From contig JAXLWB010000044.1 of NCBI GenBank assembly GCA_046328715.1, positions 1 through 64,000 of the forward strand: DNA of 64,000 bases. The letters are read 5' to 3'. Of this stretch, positions 18,430 to 28,300 are shown piece after piece (the first letter of the stretch is position 1; each line of letters opens with the position of its first letter). The translations under genes were made by a program, and so were the position numbers. The notes under the pieces were generated by a model. The model was not told the origin of the DNA. It searched no databases and saw nothing but the letters and a program-made list of their open reading frames with translations. This DNA comes from JAXLWB01 sp046328715. GTDB lineage: Bacteria > Chloroflexota > Anaerolineae > Caldilineales > Caldilineaceae.

Positions 18430-18616
18430 AACTACTGATACCTAGGTAGCGCCGAGAGTACGCCATCCAATTCCTTGCGTTCGACCTCTTTCTGGGTAAT
18501 CCAAGTGCCAACGAGCAGCGCAGCAGCAACCAACGTGCCGAACATGGGAATCGGCAGGCTTCACCGGGTGCCGAAAATCGTATTGATTATCTGAGAGATG
18601 TGGAAAACTCATGTTT
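18430..18616 (-). pseudogene. Remnant of a prolipoprotein diacylglyceryl transferase (lgt)-like gene
   Basis: Reading the minus strand in the frame that passes through about 18562-18437 gives LPIPMFGTLVAAALLVGTW followed by a basic segment ITQKEVERKELDG, then a stop. This matches the start of Lgt proteins, where an I-x-[SP]-[YF]-G-x-x-x-A-x-A-F/L-L-x-G helix is followed by a basic loop with R-x-x-L-D. Directly upstream the same frame has IFGTR and then TGA where a Trp codon would fit, and a start-like MSFPHLSD lies in another frame near 18611. The fragment therefore has at least one in-frame stop and probably a frameshift, and it lacks about 80% of a normal Lgt. The lipoproteins in the window imply a functional Lgt elsewhere. 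Confidence 0.5.
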
Positions 18617-18659
18617 CGCCTGAACAAGTGGTTATAATTGATGGCTCATATGAGTTGAA

Positions 18660-18711
18660 GTGAGACATGATGCGTGAAGTGCTAGAGAAAAATTCACGCA
18701 TCATGTCTCAC
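18660..18711. repeat. Inverted repeat with ATGATGCGTGA words
   Basis: GTGAGACATGATGCGTGAA (18660-18678) is perfectly complementary to 18693-18711, a 19-bp stem with a 14-base loop. It shares the core GATGCGTGA with the element at 4305-4402, so they are one family. It lies between the lgt remnant and the unknown 230-residue gene and may terminate the latter. Confidence 0.75.
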
Positions 18712-18768
18712 GTATCATGCAAAATATGATGAATCAATCTGCCAATCAATCTATGCATGCCTTAGCAT

Positions 18769-19461
18769 TTAGGGATCGTCCGGCCAAGGGGCTCCCGTTT
18801 GCAAGGCGGTGGCATACTCCTGAAGTCGCTCATCATCATGGCCACGGATTTGCCGCAAGAAAGGAAAATCCTCTGGCGTGACGGTGAGTTTTGCCAGCGG
18901 CTGAACATGGACAAAACTCGCTAACTGCGCAATGTGTACTTGGTTGGGGCCAAATGACTCAGACCGCTGTGTCGTAAAAGTACTCCGTGGTAGAAGATAG
19001 ACAGTACCCGTTCGCCATGGCTGGGTGGGAAGCGCCGACTGGCTGACGGAGAAAAAGTAGAATGGCCCATGGATGGTACCTGTTTCGTCAGCAACTCGAA
19101 CGCAGGCATTGGTGATGGACGGCACCCGCTCCCGATCGACGATGGCAAAGAACATGGCCCAGAGTGCATCCGACGCGGCATAGACGGCCTTCTGGTTGCC
19201 AAATTCACCGAGATCATTCGACTGGCGGGGCTCAAACAGCTCAATGTTCGAATTCCCCGAACCGTGTACAGCAACATCATAATGATCAGCGAGATAGCAG
19301 AGAAACTGCCACTTGGGCCACGGTAAATTGAACTGTATGGTCGGGCAGCCGCCGCTGCTGAGCCCGGTCTGATACAACTCTTCAAAAGCCGTCTGAGTTT
19401 CTGGGTCCAAGTGTGTGTTGGGGCGGGTTAGCCAATAGTCTGGTAGTATCATCTGTGTCAC
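18769..19461 (-). CDS. Conserved-looking protein of unknown function
   Basis: The gene encodes 230 residues with balanced, globular composition, no signal peptide and no transmembrane helix. The N-terminal half contains VAVHGSGNSNIELFEPRQSN (about 63-82) followed by KAVYAASDALWAMFFAI. The spacing of His-Gly, then Tyr-Ala-x-x-x-x-x-A-x-F-F, loosely recalls the first strands of the ADP-ribosyltransferase/RNA 2'-phosphotransferase fold. This is a weak pattern impression, not an assignment. The gene reads convincingly as coding and is alone between repeat-rich gaps. It could equally be a Chloroflexota-specific enzyme of another fold. Confidence 0.7.
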   Translation of the reverse strand: MTQMILPDYWLTRPNTHLDPETQTAFEELYQTGLSSGGCPTIQFNLPWPKWQFLCYLADHYDVAVHGSGNSNIELFEPRQSNDLGEFGNQKAVYAASDALWAMFFAIVDRERVPSITNACVRVADETGTIHGPFYFFSVSQSALPTQPWRTGTVYLLPRSTFTTQRSESFGPNQVHIAQLASFVHVQPLAKLTVTPEDFPFLRQIRGHDDERLQEYATALQTGAPWPDDP

Positions 19462-19571
19462 TCCTGCATGATAGCCATAAACAGGGCAAAAGCTGGTGGC
19501 GATATCGCCGATGGCACTACGACTCTACGCAGCTTTGTGTTTCACCTTTGTATCCGATAGCCCAACCGTTT

Positions 19572-19648
19572 GCTCTTTGTACACAGACTTTAGGGATGAA
19601 CACGGTTTTTCCTATCCCTTATCTGTGTTTATCCTGAGAATCCGTGTA
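19572..19648. repeat. Degenerate repeat of ATCTGTGT/ATCCGTGT words
   Basis: The gap between the unknown gene and the methyltransferase-like gene contains repeated words of the form ACACGGTTT, ATCTGTGTTT and ATCCGTGTACA. It is another STRR-like family, unrelated in sequence to those near the liv genes. Confidence 0.5.
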
Positions 19649-19661
19649 CAAATTCTAAAAC

Positions 19662-20159
19662 TCAAGCGGTCGAACCGCCCGATGGAGGTTCAGAGACAAG
19701 ACCGACATTTTTTGGCCCTTTAAATTCAAACTTCACCCGTTCGAAGAGCACGCCATGCTCCTGGTAATAGGTTTCAATCGCCTCAAGTAGTTCCTCCTGA
19801 CCGAGCTTCTCTTCCGACCAAAAGTTGCAGCAGGGGACGAGAATTGTTGGCCGAATCAGTGCGGCTTCGGCAACGGCCCGTGTGGCCTCATCGGGATGGA
19901 GGCCGATGATCAAGTCATAGTAAGTCGCAATCGTTGCATCAAATTCACGCGCCTGGCCCTTGACCCCTTTGAGAACGTGGATTCGTGGATCAATGACTTC
20001 GCAATCATAGTTGTACTTTTTGGTCAGTAGCCGCGTCAACATGCCTTGACCTCCAGCCACATCAGCAATATAGGTAATCGTATGCCAATAGCGATCTGCC
20101 ACGAAATCAGCCAAAACGGTAAAACGCTCCGGATCGCCATGAAAGCGGTGTCTGCTCAT
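19662..20159 (-). CDS. Small class I SAM-dependent methyltransferase-like protein
   Basis: The protein has 165 residues. IADVAGGQGMLTRLL (31-45) is a good SAM-binding motif I (hydrophobic-x-D-hydrophobic-x-G-G-x-G), followed by a strand with acidic end CEVIDPR. YDLIIGLHPDEATRAVAEAAL corresponds to the motif IV region, and ILVPCCNFWS resembles the cysteine-containing post-motif of Trm13-like RNA methyltransferases. It is short for a complete methyltransferase, so it may be a minimal or truncated version. It starts 5 bases after the DUF4037 gene ends and is likely co-transcribed with it. Substrate unknown. Confidence 0.75.
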   Translation of the reverse strand: MSRHRFHGDPERFTVLADFVADRYWHTITYIADVAGGQGMLTRLLTKKYNYDCEVIDPRIHVLKGVKGQAREFDATIATYYDLIIGLHPDEATRAVAEAALIRPTILVPCCNFWSEEKLGQEELLEAIETYYQEHGVLFERVKFEFKGPKNVGLVSEPPSGGSTA

Positions 20160-20164
20160 AGTCC

Positions 20165-21097
20165 TTAACTGCTTTTTCCCTTGGCCAACAGTTCCGAATA
20201 GGCGCGCAAGAGCGGCAAAGGATGGTTGTTACTCTCATCTGAAATGATGCCACGAGTTTTCAGCATTTGATGAATTTCACTGCAAATCTTGAGCACAAGT
20301 TCTACCTGTCTTTCCGAGGCGTTCGTAGTGACTAATTCCTCCAAGAGGGGCGCATAGCTCTGGGCAGCTTCTAGCTTGCGAAATTCGTGCGCCAACCACT
20401 TCCAGTAGGGGACATAATCTCGATGGATCAACAACAACGTACTCATTACGGCGGAAACGAATTCACCGATACAAACAGCCTTGGCCAACGGATCGTTACG
20501 TTTCGCCACCCGCTGTACAAAGTTATACTCGCCGTGCTGCCAGACTCGGAATATTTCCTCGGCCAGACGAATATACCAGATTTTCTCCGGGTAGGTATGA
20601 AGCGCTTCTCGCCAACTGCTCAACTCTCCGCTGCCGTCATACCAGATCGCCGCATGGCGCAGAAAATATAAGATCGACTCACGCGCTTGATTGACGCCGC
20701 CATCGATCCGTTCTTTGACGATGATCGCCCAAGCTTCATCGCTACCTGGTTTTTCACGAAAGCCAATCCAGGTTTCCATCATGTTGGGGATCGATTCAAC
20801 CTCGACACTCTGGTCACCCGCACCATCCAGCCGGAACCCCTTCCACGGATTGGGCGCTGCCGCATTCATGACCGCTGATAACTTCTCGCCGTACTCCGCA
20901 TAATCTTCCGCTGAGAGAAATATGGTGAATTGCGGCCCCCAATTATGATCTTTTGATATTTCGTCATCTGCCCCGATGACGTCTGAGCCAAATACTCTAC
21001 CGATGGCGACTCGGGCCACCAGTTCCGGGAACGATTTCTGTAAATACTCTTTGCCCCATTCGTCGTAAAACTCTTTCGCAACCGCTAGCCCTTTCAT
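20165..21097 (-). CDS. DUF4037 nucleotidyltransferase-fold protein
   Basis: The protein has 310 residues. Residues 37-54 read GSDVIGADDEISKDHNWG, matching the DUF4037 signature with the nucleotidyltransferase-like G-S and D-x-x-D-x-D/H acidic cluster, followed by QFTIFL. The C-terminal half is helical. Proteins of this family resemble aminoglycoside or small-molecule nucleotidyltransferases, but the substrate is unknown. It lies 3 bases after the stop of an EamA transporter remnant and 5 bases before a methyltransferase-like gene. The gene looks intact. Confidence 0.87.
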   Translation of the reverse strand: MKGLAVAKEFYDEWGKEYLQKSFPELVARVAIGRVFGSDVIGADDEISKDHNWGPQFTIFLSAEDYAEYGEKLSAVMNAAAPNPWKGFRLDGAGDQSVEVESIPNMMETWIGFREKPGSDEAWAIIVKERIDGGVNQARESILYFLRHAAIWYDGSGELSSWREALHTYPEKIWYIRLAEEIFRVWQHGEYNFVQRVAKRNDPLAKAVCIGEFVSAVMSTLLLIHRDYVPYWKWLAHEFRKLEAAQSYAPLLEELVTTNASERQVELVLKICSEIHQMLKTRGIISDESNNHPLPLLRAYSELLAKGKSS

Positions 21098-21100
21098 ATT

Positions 21101-21317
21101 TTATCCTTTAGTTGAAAACAATTCTCCATAGGCCGCACCTCCTAAAATCAGCCCAGCGCCGATGAACTGCACAACGCTTAACGCTTCTCAGAAACAGAGA
21201 GGAAAAGAGTAGCGCAGCGAGCGGTTTGAGGTAACCGACAATCGCCACGGTTTGTATGGAACCAAAGAGCAGCAAAGCGGCGATATATTTGAAGATTGCC
21301 CTGTTTTTTATCATCAT
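21101..21317 (-). pseudogene. Frameshifted C-terminal remnant of an EamA/DMT family transporter
   Basis: The minus strand from 21317 reads IAALLLFGSIQTVAIVGYLK then PLAALLFSSLFLR, the penultimate helices of a drug/metabolite transporter. A frame change then occurs near 21185. The other frame continues smoothly as ALSVVQFIGAGLILGGAAYG then ELFSTKG and the stop TAA at 21101-21103, which is the normal final helix of this family. Roughly the N-terminal three quarters of a 290-residue transporter are missing, and one small indel separates the two parts. Both truncation and frameshift mark it as a dead gene. The intact DUF4037 gene begins 3 bases downstream. Confidence 0.75.
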
Positions 21318-21464
21318 CAGGTCATGGCCGGAGCAAGATCGAATGATTTGATCGAGTAGAAGGTGCTTAGCTTTTCGTCAAGTATATGGATTCCCCACCA
21401 CCGCGTCAATTCTATCGCCAAGCCACAACGATGCAAGCATCTGTGAGTGATAAGAATCACCCCT

Positions 21465-21725
21465 TCATTCAGCCTCCCCCTCTTGTTGCTCCTCAATTCG
21501 GCGGCGCAAATAGGCAAGCAACTCTTCACTGAGTGAAAAGCCAATCTGGCGATCCTGTTGCAGATCGTGTAGCATGCAACGCCAAATTGGCCGTGCTGAG
21601 GATCGATCATTGCTTTCCAGCCACATACGTAGAATAAACGATTGAGGTTGAGGTAGTGAAGAATTCAAGAGAAACTCCTGTTGTACGAAACCGTTGCTGA
21701 AAGGTAAAACCGCCAGCGCTATCAT
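21465..21725 (-). CDS. Small hypothetical protein
   Basis: An ATG at 21725 gives 86 residues; a TTG at 21788 would extend it. The core reads FILRMWLES, PIWRCMLHDLQ, IGFSLSEELLAYLRRRIEE. The pattern of a short strand, a Trp-Arg strand, then a Phe/Leu-rich helix reminds me of small hypothetical proteins common in Chloroflexota, a judgement made from memory. The C-terminus is Glu/Gln-rich. It lies divergent from the BTAD regulator gene, so it could be its target or partner. The ribosome binding site is poor, so the start is uncertain. Confidence 0.45.
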   Translation of the reverse strand: MIALAVLPFSNGFVQQEFLLNSSLPQPQSFILRMWLESNDRSSARPIWRCMLHDLQQDRQIGFSLSEELLAYLRRRIEEQQEGEAE

Positions 21726-21832
21726 TCCTGAAAGATCTTGCTTTTGTATTATACTGGGACAGGCGTGAGCCAACCGTGAGTCGTACAAGTGAATTGGCCA
21801 ATTTCTGAACCATTGATAATATTTGCTACCTG

Positions 21833-24800
21833 ATGCTGGAAATACGCCTTTTAGGCAATCCTCAAATCCTGTTCAACAGTCAACCTGTCACCACAATTTC
21901 CTGGACCAAAAGTCAAGCCTTGCTCTTTTACGTGGCGCTGAGCAAAGATCCCAAATCTCGCCTTACTCTGGCAGGGTTGCTCTGGCCCGACAAAAGTGAT
22001 GAAGACGCTCGCACGACCCTGCGCCAGGCGCTGCGCACCATCACCAAAGCCCTACCCGACCTGCTCGACAGCGACAATGACAGCCTGGGACTGAACCGAA
22101 GCGCTAACGTGCGCATCGATGTACGTGACTTTGAAGCGGACGCACAGCGCGGCCTGGCAGGCGATCTCGTCGCCTTGCGTCGTGCCGCTGATGGCTATAC
22201 GGGTGAATTTCTCAGCGGTTTTTTTGTAGAAGACGCCGCCGAATTTCAAGATTGGGTGTTGGTGCGCCGCGAACAATTACACACGCTGGCGTTACAGGTG
22301 TTGCATCAGCTTTCCGTGCACTGTATTCAACGCCGAGAGGTCGGTCCTGGTCTGCTCTACACTCAGCGTCTGCTTGCACTCGAACCGTGGCGCGAGGAAA
22401 CCCATCAACAACTCATGCGCCTGTTGGCCTGGGACGGTCAATTCAGCGCCGCCCTCGCCCAATATGACCGCTGTGAAGCCTTACTAGAAAAGGAGTTGGA
22501 TGTCCCTCCTGCTCCAGAAACGGAGAATCTGCGCCACCGCATCGAACGGATCCGCCGCACCCGTCGCTCGAACCTCAACCCGGAACCGTCAACGCTGATC
22601 GGACGCAGCGAAGAGGTGGCGACACTCAGCCAGTGGTTGCAGCGCGGGGAACGGCTGGTAAGCATCGTCGCTGCTGGTGGCATGGGCAAAACTCGGCTAG
22701 CGCTGGCAGTAGCCCATCAACTGACACGCGTCTTTCTCGAAGGTGTCTTCTGGGTTGATTTGGCGGACACTACCACAACCGATGCGCTCATTGCCCGACT
22801 CTGCTCTGCGCTGCAATTGCCACTGCTTTCCAAACTTACGCCGCAGCAACAGTTGCTCGACTTTTTGCAAGATAAGGAACTTTTGCTCGTCCTCGACAAT
22901 TTTGAACAACTATTGGAAGAAGCTGCACCAACTGAGACTGAAGCTAGCTCGCTTGATCTGCTTCAGCAGTTGCTTGAACGCTCGCCCGGCCTCTCACTGC
23001 TTGTGACCTCGCGTATTCAGCTTGATCTGCGCCACGAACGCATCTTTCAGCTTGCGCCGTTACCCTTCCCTAGCCAAATCGACCACCCTGCCAATCGCGA
23101 TCTGCCCGCAGTGCAACTCTTTGCCCAGGTCGCACAGCGCGTTTGGCATGAATTTAGGCTAGAGGCAGAACTGCGCCCCGTAGCGGAGATCTGCCAACTG
23201 CTAGAAGGCGTTCCACTGGCCGTGGAATTGGCGGCAGCATTGGTACAAACCCAACCCTGCGCTACCATCGCTGCTGCCCTGGCACAAAGCTTCGAGACAT
23301 TGCGGGTGCGCTGGCGTGATCTGCCTGCTCGTCAACGCAGCCTGCGCGCCACCTTTGACTACTCGTTTAGCCTACTTCCCACGGCCGCCCAGCAACTGTT
23401 GAGCAAACTGGCTGTCTTTCATGATGGCTTCACCTTTGTCGCTGCCCAGGCCATTGCCGCTGCTACGCCCGATCTGCTCGCCGTGCTCAGCGCCCACTCG
23501 CTCGTTCACCGCAACAGCGAGGATCGCTACACACTGCACGAAATGGTGCGCCAGTTTGCGCGTAGTCGGCTGGCCGAGATGGCAAACGAAGAAGTGACCG
23601 CTTTGCAGCGACATAGCCATTGGTTTTTGGCAGAGATGGGCCAACGTTACTCTGCCTTGCAAGAGGGCGACGTGGAACACGGCCTGCATTGGTATACGGG
23701 CGAAACAGGCAATTGGCAGGCAGCTTGGCGCTGGATGGCAGAGGCGGGCGATCTGCGTGAGTTAAACTTGGCACTGCCAGCCATGAGTGCCTATTTTCTT
23801 CAGTGCGGCCCTTTCGAACGGGCACTGCAATTGTTGTCGCCCGCCATCGAACGACTCCAACGAGATGTCTCATTCGCCCAACAACAGCCTGCTCTGCTCA
23901 TCCACCTTCTGCTCTGTCATGCCGAATTACAGTGTAAGCTGGGGCATAACGAAAAGCTCGACAATGTGTTGACGCAAACAATCACATTGGCACAACAATC
24001 GGGCGACCCCTTGTGGGAAGCGCAAGCCTGCCACATCCAGAGCATGGTTCTTGCCATGCAGGGAAACTATGATCATGCCGCAGTCGCAGCAGAAAAGTCC
24101 GCCCAACTAGCCCAGCATGCCGATCATCAACGTCAACTGGCGAAGGCATACCACGCCTTGGGTGAGATCAATCGGCGGCGGGGCAACCACCCGGCGGCCG
24201 CCCTGCTCTTTGAGCAAGCCCTGCACATCTTCCAAGCCGAGGAGGATCGCGTCAACATACTCGATTGCCAACATCAGTTGGGCTTGACCTGGATGGATTC
24301 CAACCAACTGCCTCCGGCGCGGCAGATATTTCAGGAGTGTCTGGCGTTGGCAAAGCAGATGGGCGAACGTACGCTGGAGACCAGTTCGTTGCTTAATCTC
24401 GGTATCATTCACGATTTTTTCGGCGAATATGACCGCAGCCGTGCGCTCTTTGAAGAGGCCCAGCAGCTTGCTGAGGAGATCGGCAGCCATGAGTACATTC
24501 ATGCTGCACTGACCAACGCTGGATTGGCTGCACAACTGGTCGGCAATTTCGACAAGGCCCGAGAGCACTATCAGCGGGTACTTTATGCCCTGCGTGCAAC
24601 GCCAGGACATTATCAAGAGGGGTTGTTGCTGGCCAATCTGGCATTGTTGGCGCATCAAACCGGTGATCAACTGGCCGCCAAGCAGTACAGCCTTGAGACG
24701 CTGCGCCTGGCTGAAAGTTCAGGATCGCTCTTTCTCAAATCCTATGCACTCACTTTCCTGGCCCACGCCGAGGTAGAATTGGGAGCGCTCAACGATGCCT

Positions 24801-25183
24801 GGGAACACTATCTAGAAGCCGGCAAACTGCGCAGCGAAATGGGAGCAGAAAACTTGCGCATCGAATCGCTGGCAGGCTGCGTGCGTGTGCTTTTGGCCAA
24901 AAAACAGTCCAAGCGAGCCCTCCCCGAGTGCGAGGAGATTCTTCGTTATCTGCAAGAATATCCCGAAGCTGAAGGTACCGATGAGCCGTTGCGCATCTAT
25001 CTCACTCTCTATCAAGCCCTGCGCGCCAACTATGATTCACGAGCCGACTCCTTGCTCGCTACGGCCCAACAGATTCTGCAAACTCGCGTCAATCGGCTCA
25101 GTGACCCCGATGTGCGCCAGAGTTTTTTAACCCAGATCAAAACGCACCAAATCATTGGGATGAAGAGATTGGAGATTAGTTGA
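21833..25183 (+). CDS. AfsR/SARP-type regulator: winged helix, BTAD, STAND NTPase and TPR repeats
   Basis: This large cytoplasmic signalling regulator has 1116 residues. An N-terminal OmpR/PhoB-like winged helix (about 1-95) reads MLEIRLLGNPQI and the later ALLWPDKS/RQALRTI pattern. A bacterial transcriptional activator domain (BTAD, about 96-245) follows with LAGDLVALRRAADGYTGEFL and LAWDGQFSAALAQYDR. The STAND/NB-ARC ATPase has Walker A AAGGMGKTRLA around 279-289, Walker B LLLVLDNFEQLL and the GVPLAVELAAA (GxP-like) motif. From about 560 to the end are TPR helices. Such proteins integrate ligand binding with transcription activation. The last residues KRLEIS and the TGA stop are encoded by the repeat that starts here. 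Target genes are unknown; the secreted protease downstream is a candidate. Confidence 0.92.
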   Translation: MLEIRLLGNPQILFNSQPVTTISWTKSQALLFYVALSKDPKSRLTLAGLLWPDKSDEDARTTLRQALRTITKALPDLLDSDNDSLGLNRSANVRIDVRDFEADAQRGLAGDLVALRRAADGYTGEFLSGFFVEDAAEFQDWVLVRREQLHTLALQVLHQLSVHCIQRREVGPGLLYTQRLLALEPWREETHQQLMRLLAWDGQFSAALAQYDRCEALLEKELDVPPAPETENLRHRIERIRRTRRSNLNPEPSTLIGRSEEVATLSQWLQRGERLVSIVAAGGMGKTRLALAVAHQLTRVFLEGVFWVDLADTTTTDALIARLCSALQLPLLSKLTPQQQLLDFLQDKELLLVLDNFEQLLEEAAPTETEASSLDLLQQLLERSPGLSLLVTSRIQLDLRHERIFQLAPLPFPSQIDHPANRDLPAVQLFAQVAQRVWHEFRLEAELRPVAEICQLLEGVPLAVELAAALVQTQPCATIAAALAQSFETLRVRWRDLPARQRSLRATFDYSFSLLPTAAQQLLSKLAVFHDGFTFVAAQAIAAATPDLLAVLSAHSLVHRNSEDRYTLHEMVRQFARSRLAEMANEEVTALQRHSHWFLAEMGQRYSALQEGDVEHGLHWYTGETGNWQAAWRWMAEAGDLRELNLALPAMSAYFLQCGPFERALQLLSPAIERLQRDVSFAQQQPALLIHLLLCHAELQCKLGHNEKLDNVLTQTITLAQQSGDPLWEAQACHIQSMVLAMQGNYDHAAVAAEKSAQLAQHADHQRQLAKAYHALGEINRRRGNHPAAALLFEQALHIFQAEEDRVNILDCQHQLGLTWMDSNQLPPARQIFQECLALAKQMGERTLETSSLLNLGIIHDFFGEYDRSRALFEEAQQLAEEIGSHEYIHAALTNAGLAAQLVGNFDKAREHYQRVLYALRATPGHYQEGLLLANLALLAHQTGDQLAAKQYSLETLRLAESSGSLFLKSYALTFLAHAEVELGALNDAWEHYLEAGKLRSEMGAENLRIESLAGCVRVLLAKKQSKRALPECEEILRYLQEYPEAEGTDEPLRIYLTLYQALRANYDSRADSLLATAQQILQTRVNRLSDPDVRQSFLTQIKTHQIIGMKRLEIS

Positions 25184-25250
25184 GATTGGGAGATTGAGAG
25201 AGCACCAGACAATCTCCCAATCTCTAGTCTCTACTCTCTATCTCCACTCA
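25165..25250. repeat. GGAGATT heptamer repeat with 15-bp inverted repeat
   Basis: Words of the form GGAGATT/GAGATTG run through the end of the BTAD regulator gene and its stop codon. GAGATTGGGAGATTG (25182-25196) is exactly complementary to 25210-25224. The same heptamer appears inside the FAD/Fe-S oxidoreductase gene at 60705-60731. Confidence 0.7.
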
Positions 25251-25381
25251 CGCGTTACTCACGCTTGCCCGCTACACTCCTGTTTGTTCGCAGATTGCGA
25301 GAGATCAACCCTTCAAGTGCAGTTGTTTTGAAATCGTTCGTTTTCAAACAGAGCATAATCTAGTGACAAAAAGGAGATTCA

Positions 25382-28300
25382 ATGTTGTACCCAAATCGCC
25401 ATTCTTACCTGCTGTACGGGGGAGTGGGTCTGGCAATGCTTTTGTTAAGCGTATTTGCCGCCCTGCGCCCTTCCCTACCGGCTGCTGCCGGCTCGCTTCC
25501 ACCAACACAAAACGTCTTCATTTATGGGGAGCCACCCGACCAGGCAATCGTCAATCAACCTTATCTCTTCGAGGCACGCGTTTCGGGTCCCCCCACCAGT
25601 GAGTACTTTTTCACCATCACCAACAAACCGAGCTGGGCAAGCTTTGATGTCAACAGTGGCAAATTGAGTGGTACACCTACCGCCGCCAATGTTGGCACCA
25701 CCAGCAACATTGTCATCAACGTCACCGATGGCAATCAAACCGCCACGCTGCCGCCCTTCAACTTGACCGTGGTAGCCAACGAAGCTGCCTTTGACGATTC
25801 ACCCATCTTTGAGTTTCCACAAGCCCCGCCCGCCGTCAATGTCGGCGAACTCTACTACTGGGACCCTGGCGTCTATGACCCTGAAAACGAGCACCTCACC
25901 TTTAGCGCACGCAATCTGCCTGCCTGGCTCAAGATCGACCCAGTGACAGGCATCATCAGCGGTACGCCTGCTACGGGCGATGTAGGGACAGTCATCGGCG
26001 TCATCATCATTGCCACTGAAAAGAGCAGTGTGACAAGTAGTGGCACCGATGCGACGCTCGACACAGTGGTCAACAGCACTTCACAGACGGTCAACATTGC
26101 TGTCAACAACCCCAACCTGCCCTACAGTCCCAGCAGTCTCAGTTTCTGCGCCCCTCAAGGTGCTGCCTTCACTGCCCAGACCATCCTCATTCCTGGCACC
26201 TCATTGGCCGAGGATGATGAGATCTATGGCAGTACTTCTCGGGACTTTAACGCCTCGGTGAATAATGACTACAATGGTAGTAGCAGTGCAATCAAGGTGA
26301 CACCGTTAGGAACCGGATTGGCTGCCGGATTGAATAGCAAAAAGGTTACCTTCAAATTGCGTGGTGTCACTTATAATGTGCCGGTTGCCATCGTCGTGGG
26401 TACCGATTGCACCACTGGTGCAGTCCAACTTGCGCCCACCCCGGCACCCACTACTACGCCGAATAACCCTGTACCGCCGCCACCTGCCGGTGCCTTGCAA
26501 GTGAGCCGTACCCAGTTGGAATTTGCCGGTGTAGTTGGACAATCTATCACCGCTCAATCGTTAACCCTCAACAGCACTGGCTCAGCACTCAACTGGACAG
26601 CCACGCGTGATCATAGCAGTTGGCTGAGTTTGAGCAGCTACAGCGGGACAACCCCTCAAACCATCAATGTAACCATCAATGCTGCGGCTCTTTCTGCAGG
26701 CGAGCAAAGCTCCAAGATCAGCTTCCGCGACAGCAACAACGCTGGCGTCGATGTGACCGTGATCTTGCGCCTTTCCCCTGCACCCGCTCAGGGCAACCCG
26801 CCCAGCGGCGATGTTCAAGTGACCGCCATTGAAGTGACGCAAGGCATTCAAAACCTGCTCAACCAGATGGACTTGGTTGCCAAACGACTCACCTTTGTAC
26901 GTGCCCATGTCAAAAGCACAACGGGCAGTGATATCTCAAATGTCTCCGCCAAGTTGGTGGTGAGCCGCGACAATAATGTACTCGGCACACTAGCACCGAT
27001 CAACGAAGGCAAGTCGATCACGGTGAAAAACAGCCCCGACCGCAAAAATCTGGACGATGCCTTCCTCTTTGAACTTGATCCCAGTTGGCTGAATGGCACA
27101 CTCACCCTCGAATTTGGCAGCGACAGCCGCACGATTGGCTGTGCCGACATTAACAACACCCCTAACGACTGTAAAGCCACCGTCACGTTCACCGACCTGC
27201 CTGCCATGCCCATCCAGTTCTTCAAAGGCACGGGCAGTAAAGGTGAAGCCACCGATGAAATGGTCGAGCGTGCCCGCAAGCTGTTGATGGACTTTATGCC
27301 CATCGGTCAAATGGCAGAGCAGGCCCCGCCCATCTCCTTTGCCGGTAGCACCAGCCATCGCACCTATCTGAGTGAGATCGATGCCAAGCGTGGTAGTGCC
27401 AAAGTGCAATATTACGGCATCGTGCCCGGCGCTGGTGGCGGCATCGCCAACTGCCCTGGCTTTAGCTCGGCTCACGACAACTACTCGACCGGTTTGCAAT
27501 ATGTCGGTGTACACGAATTTGAACACAATTCAGGCTTGAATCACTTCGATGCCAACGAATCCGGCTGCTCGATTGCCTACAGCGACATGCCGCAATATGT
27601 GCGTGAAGGCCGCATCAGCGAAGCAACCGATGGGCCTAATGCCTACTTTGGCATCCGTCGCTACAAAGAAGATGACAAAGATTTCCGACCTTTAGGGGGT
27701 CCGCTCATTCCTGGCACCCTGCGCATTGACATCTATGGTGCAACTACTTCGTCCGATGCCCTGTTCCGTGGCTATCAGGGTCTACCCAAGTTCATCTCGG
27801 CCTATGCCTACAAGCTGATGCTCGACCAAACTAAGACAAAGTATCAACCAGGTGCCCAGACTGCTGAAATGACTGCCATTGTCACAGGCACGTTGATCAG
27901 CGGACAGATCAGCAGCACTATGGCGGGCAGTATTGATTCGATCACGCAGTTGACACTGCCAGGGCCTGTGACACAACCGGCAATAGGTGAATACAACATT
28001 CGGCTGGAAGGTGCCAATGGGGCGATATTGTCGGTCTTGCCAGCGGTCTTACAACCCTACGAAGAAGCAACGTTCCAGCAGAGTGAGGCTGATGCGATCA
28101 CGAGCTTCACTGCATTAGTTGGTCAGCGGCTTACGACAGACATCAAACGGATTCAGTTGCGGCGCGGCGAAAGTGTGCTGGCAACCGTCAATGCTCCCGC
28201 AAGCGGCGCACCACAGATCAGCAACCTTAGCATTGTTCAGGGCGACACCGGACTGGATCTGGCGGCGACGGTGGCGAGCAGCGCTAAGGTCAGCTATCGA

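Noticed and set aside
21833..25183. BTAD/STAND protein as an anti-phage Avs-type defence gene
   Set aside because: An N-terminal winged helix and BTAD indicate transcription regulation, and no nuclease or other effector domain is present.
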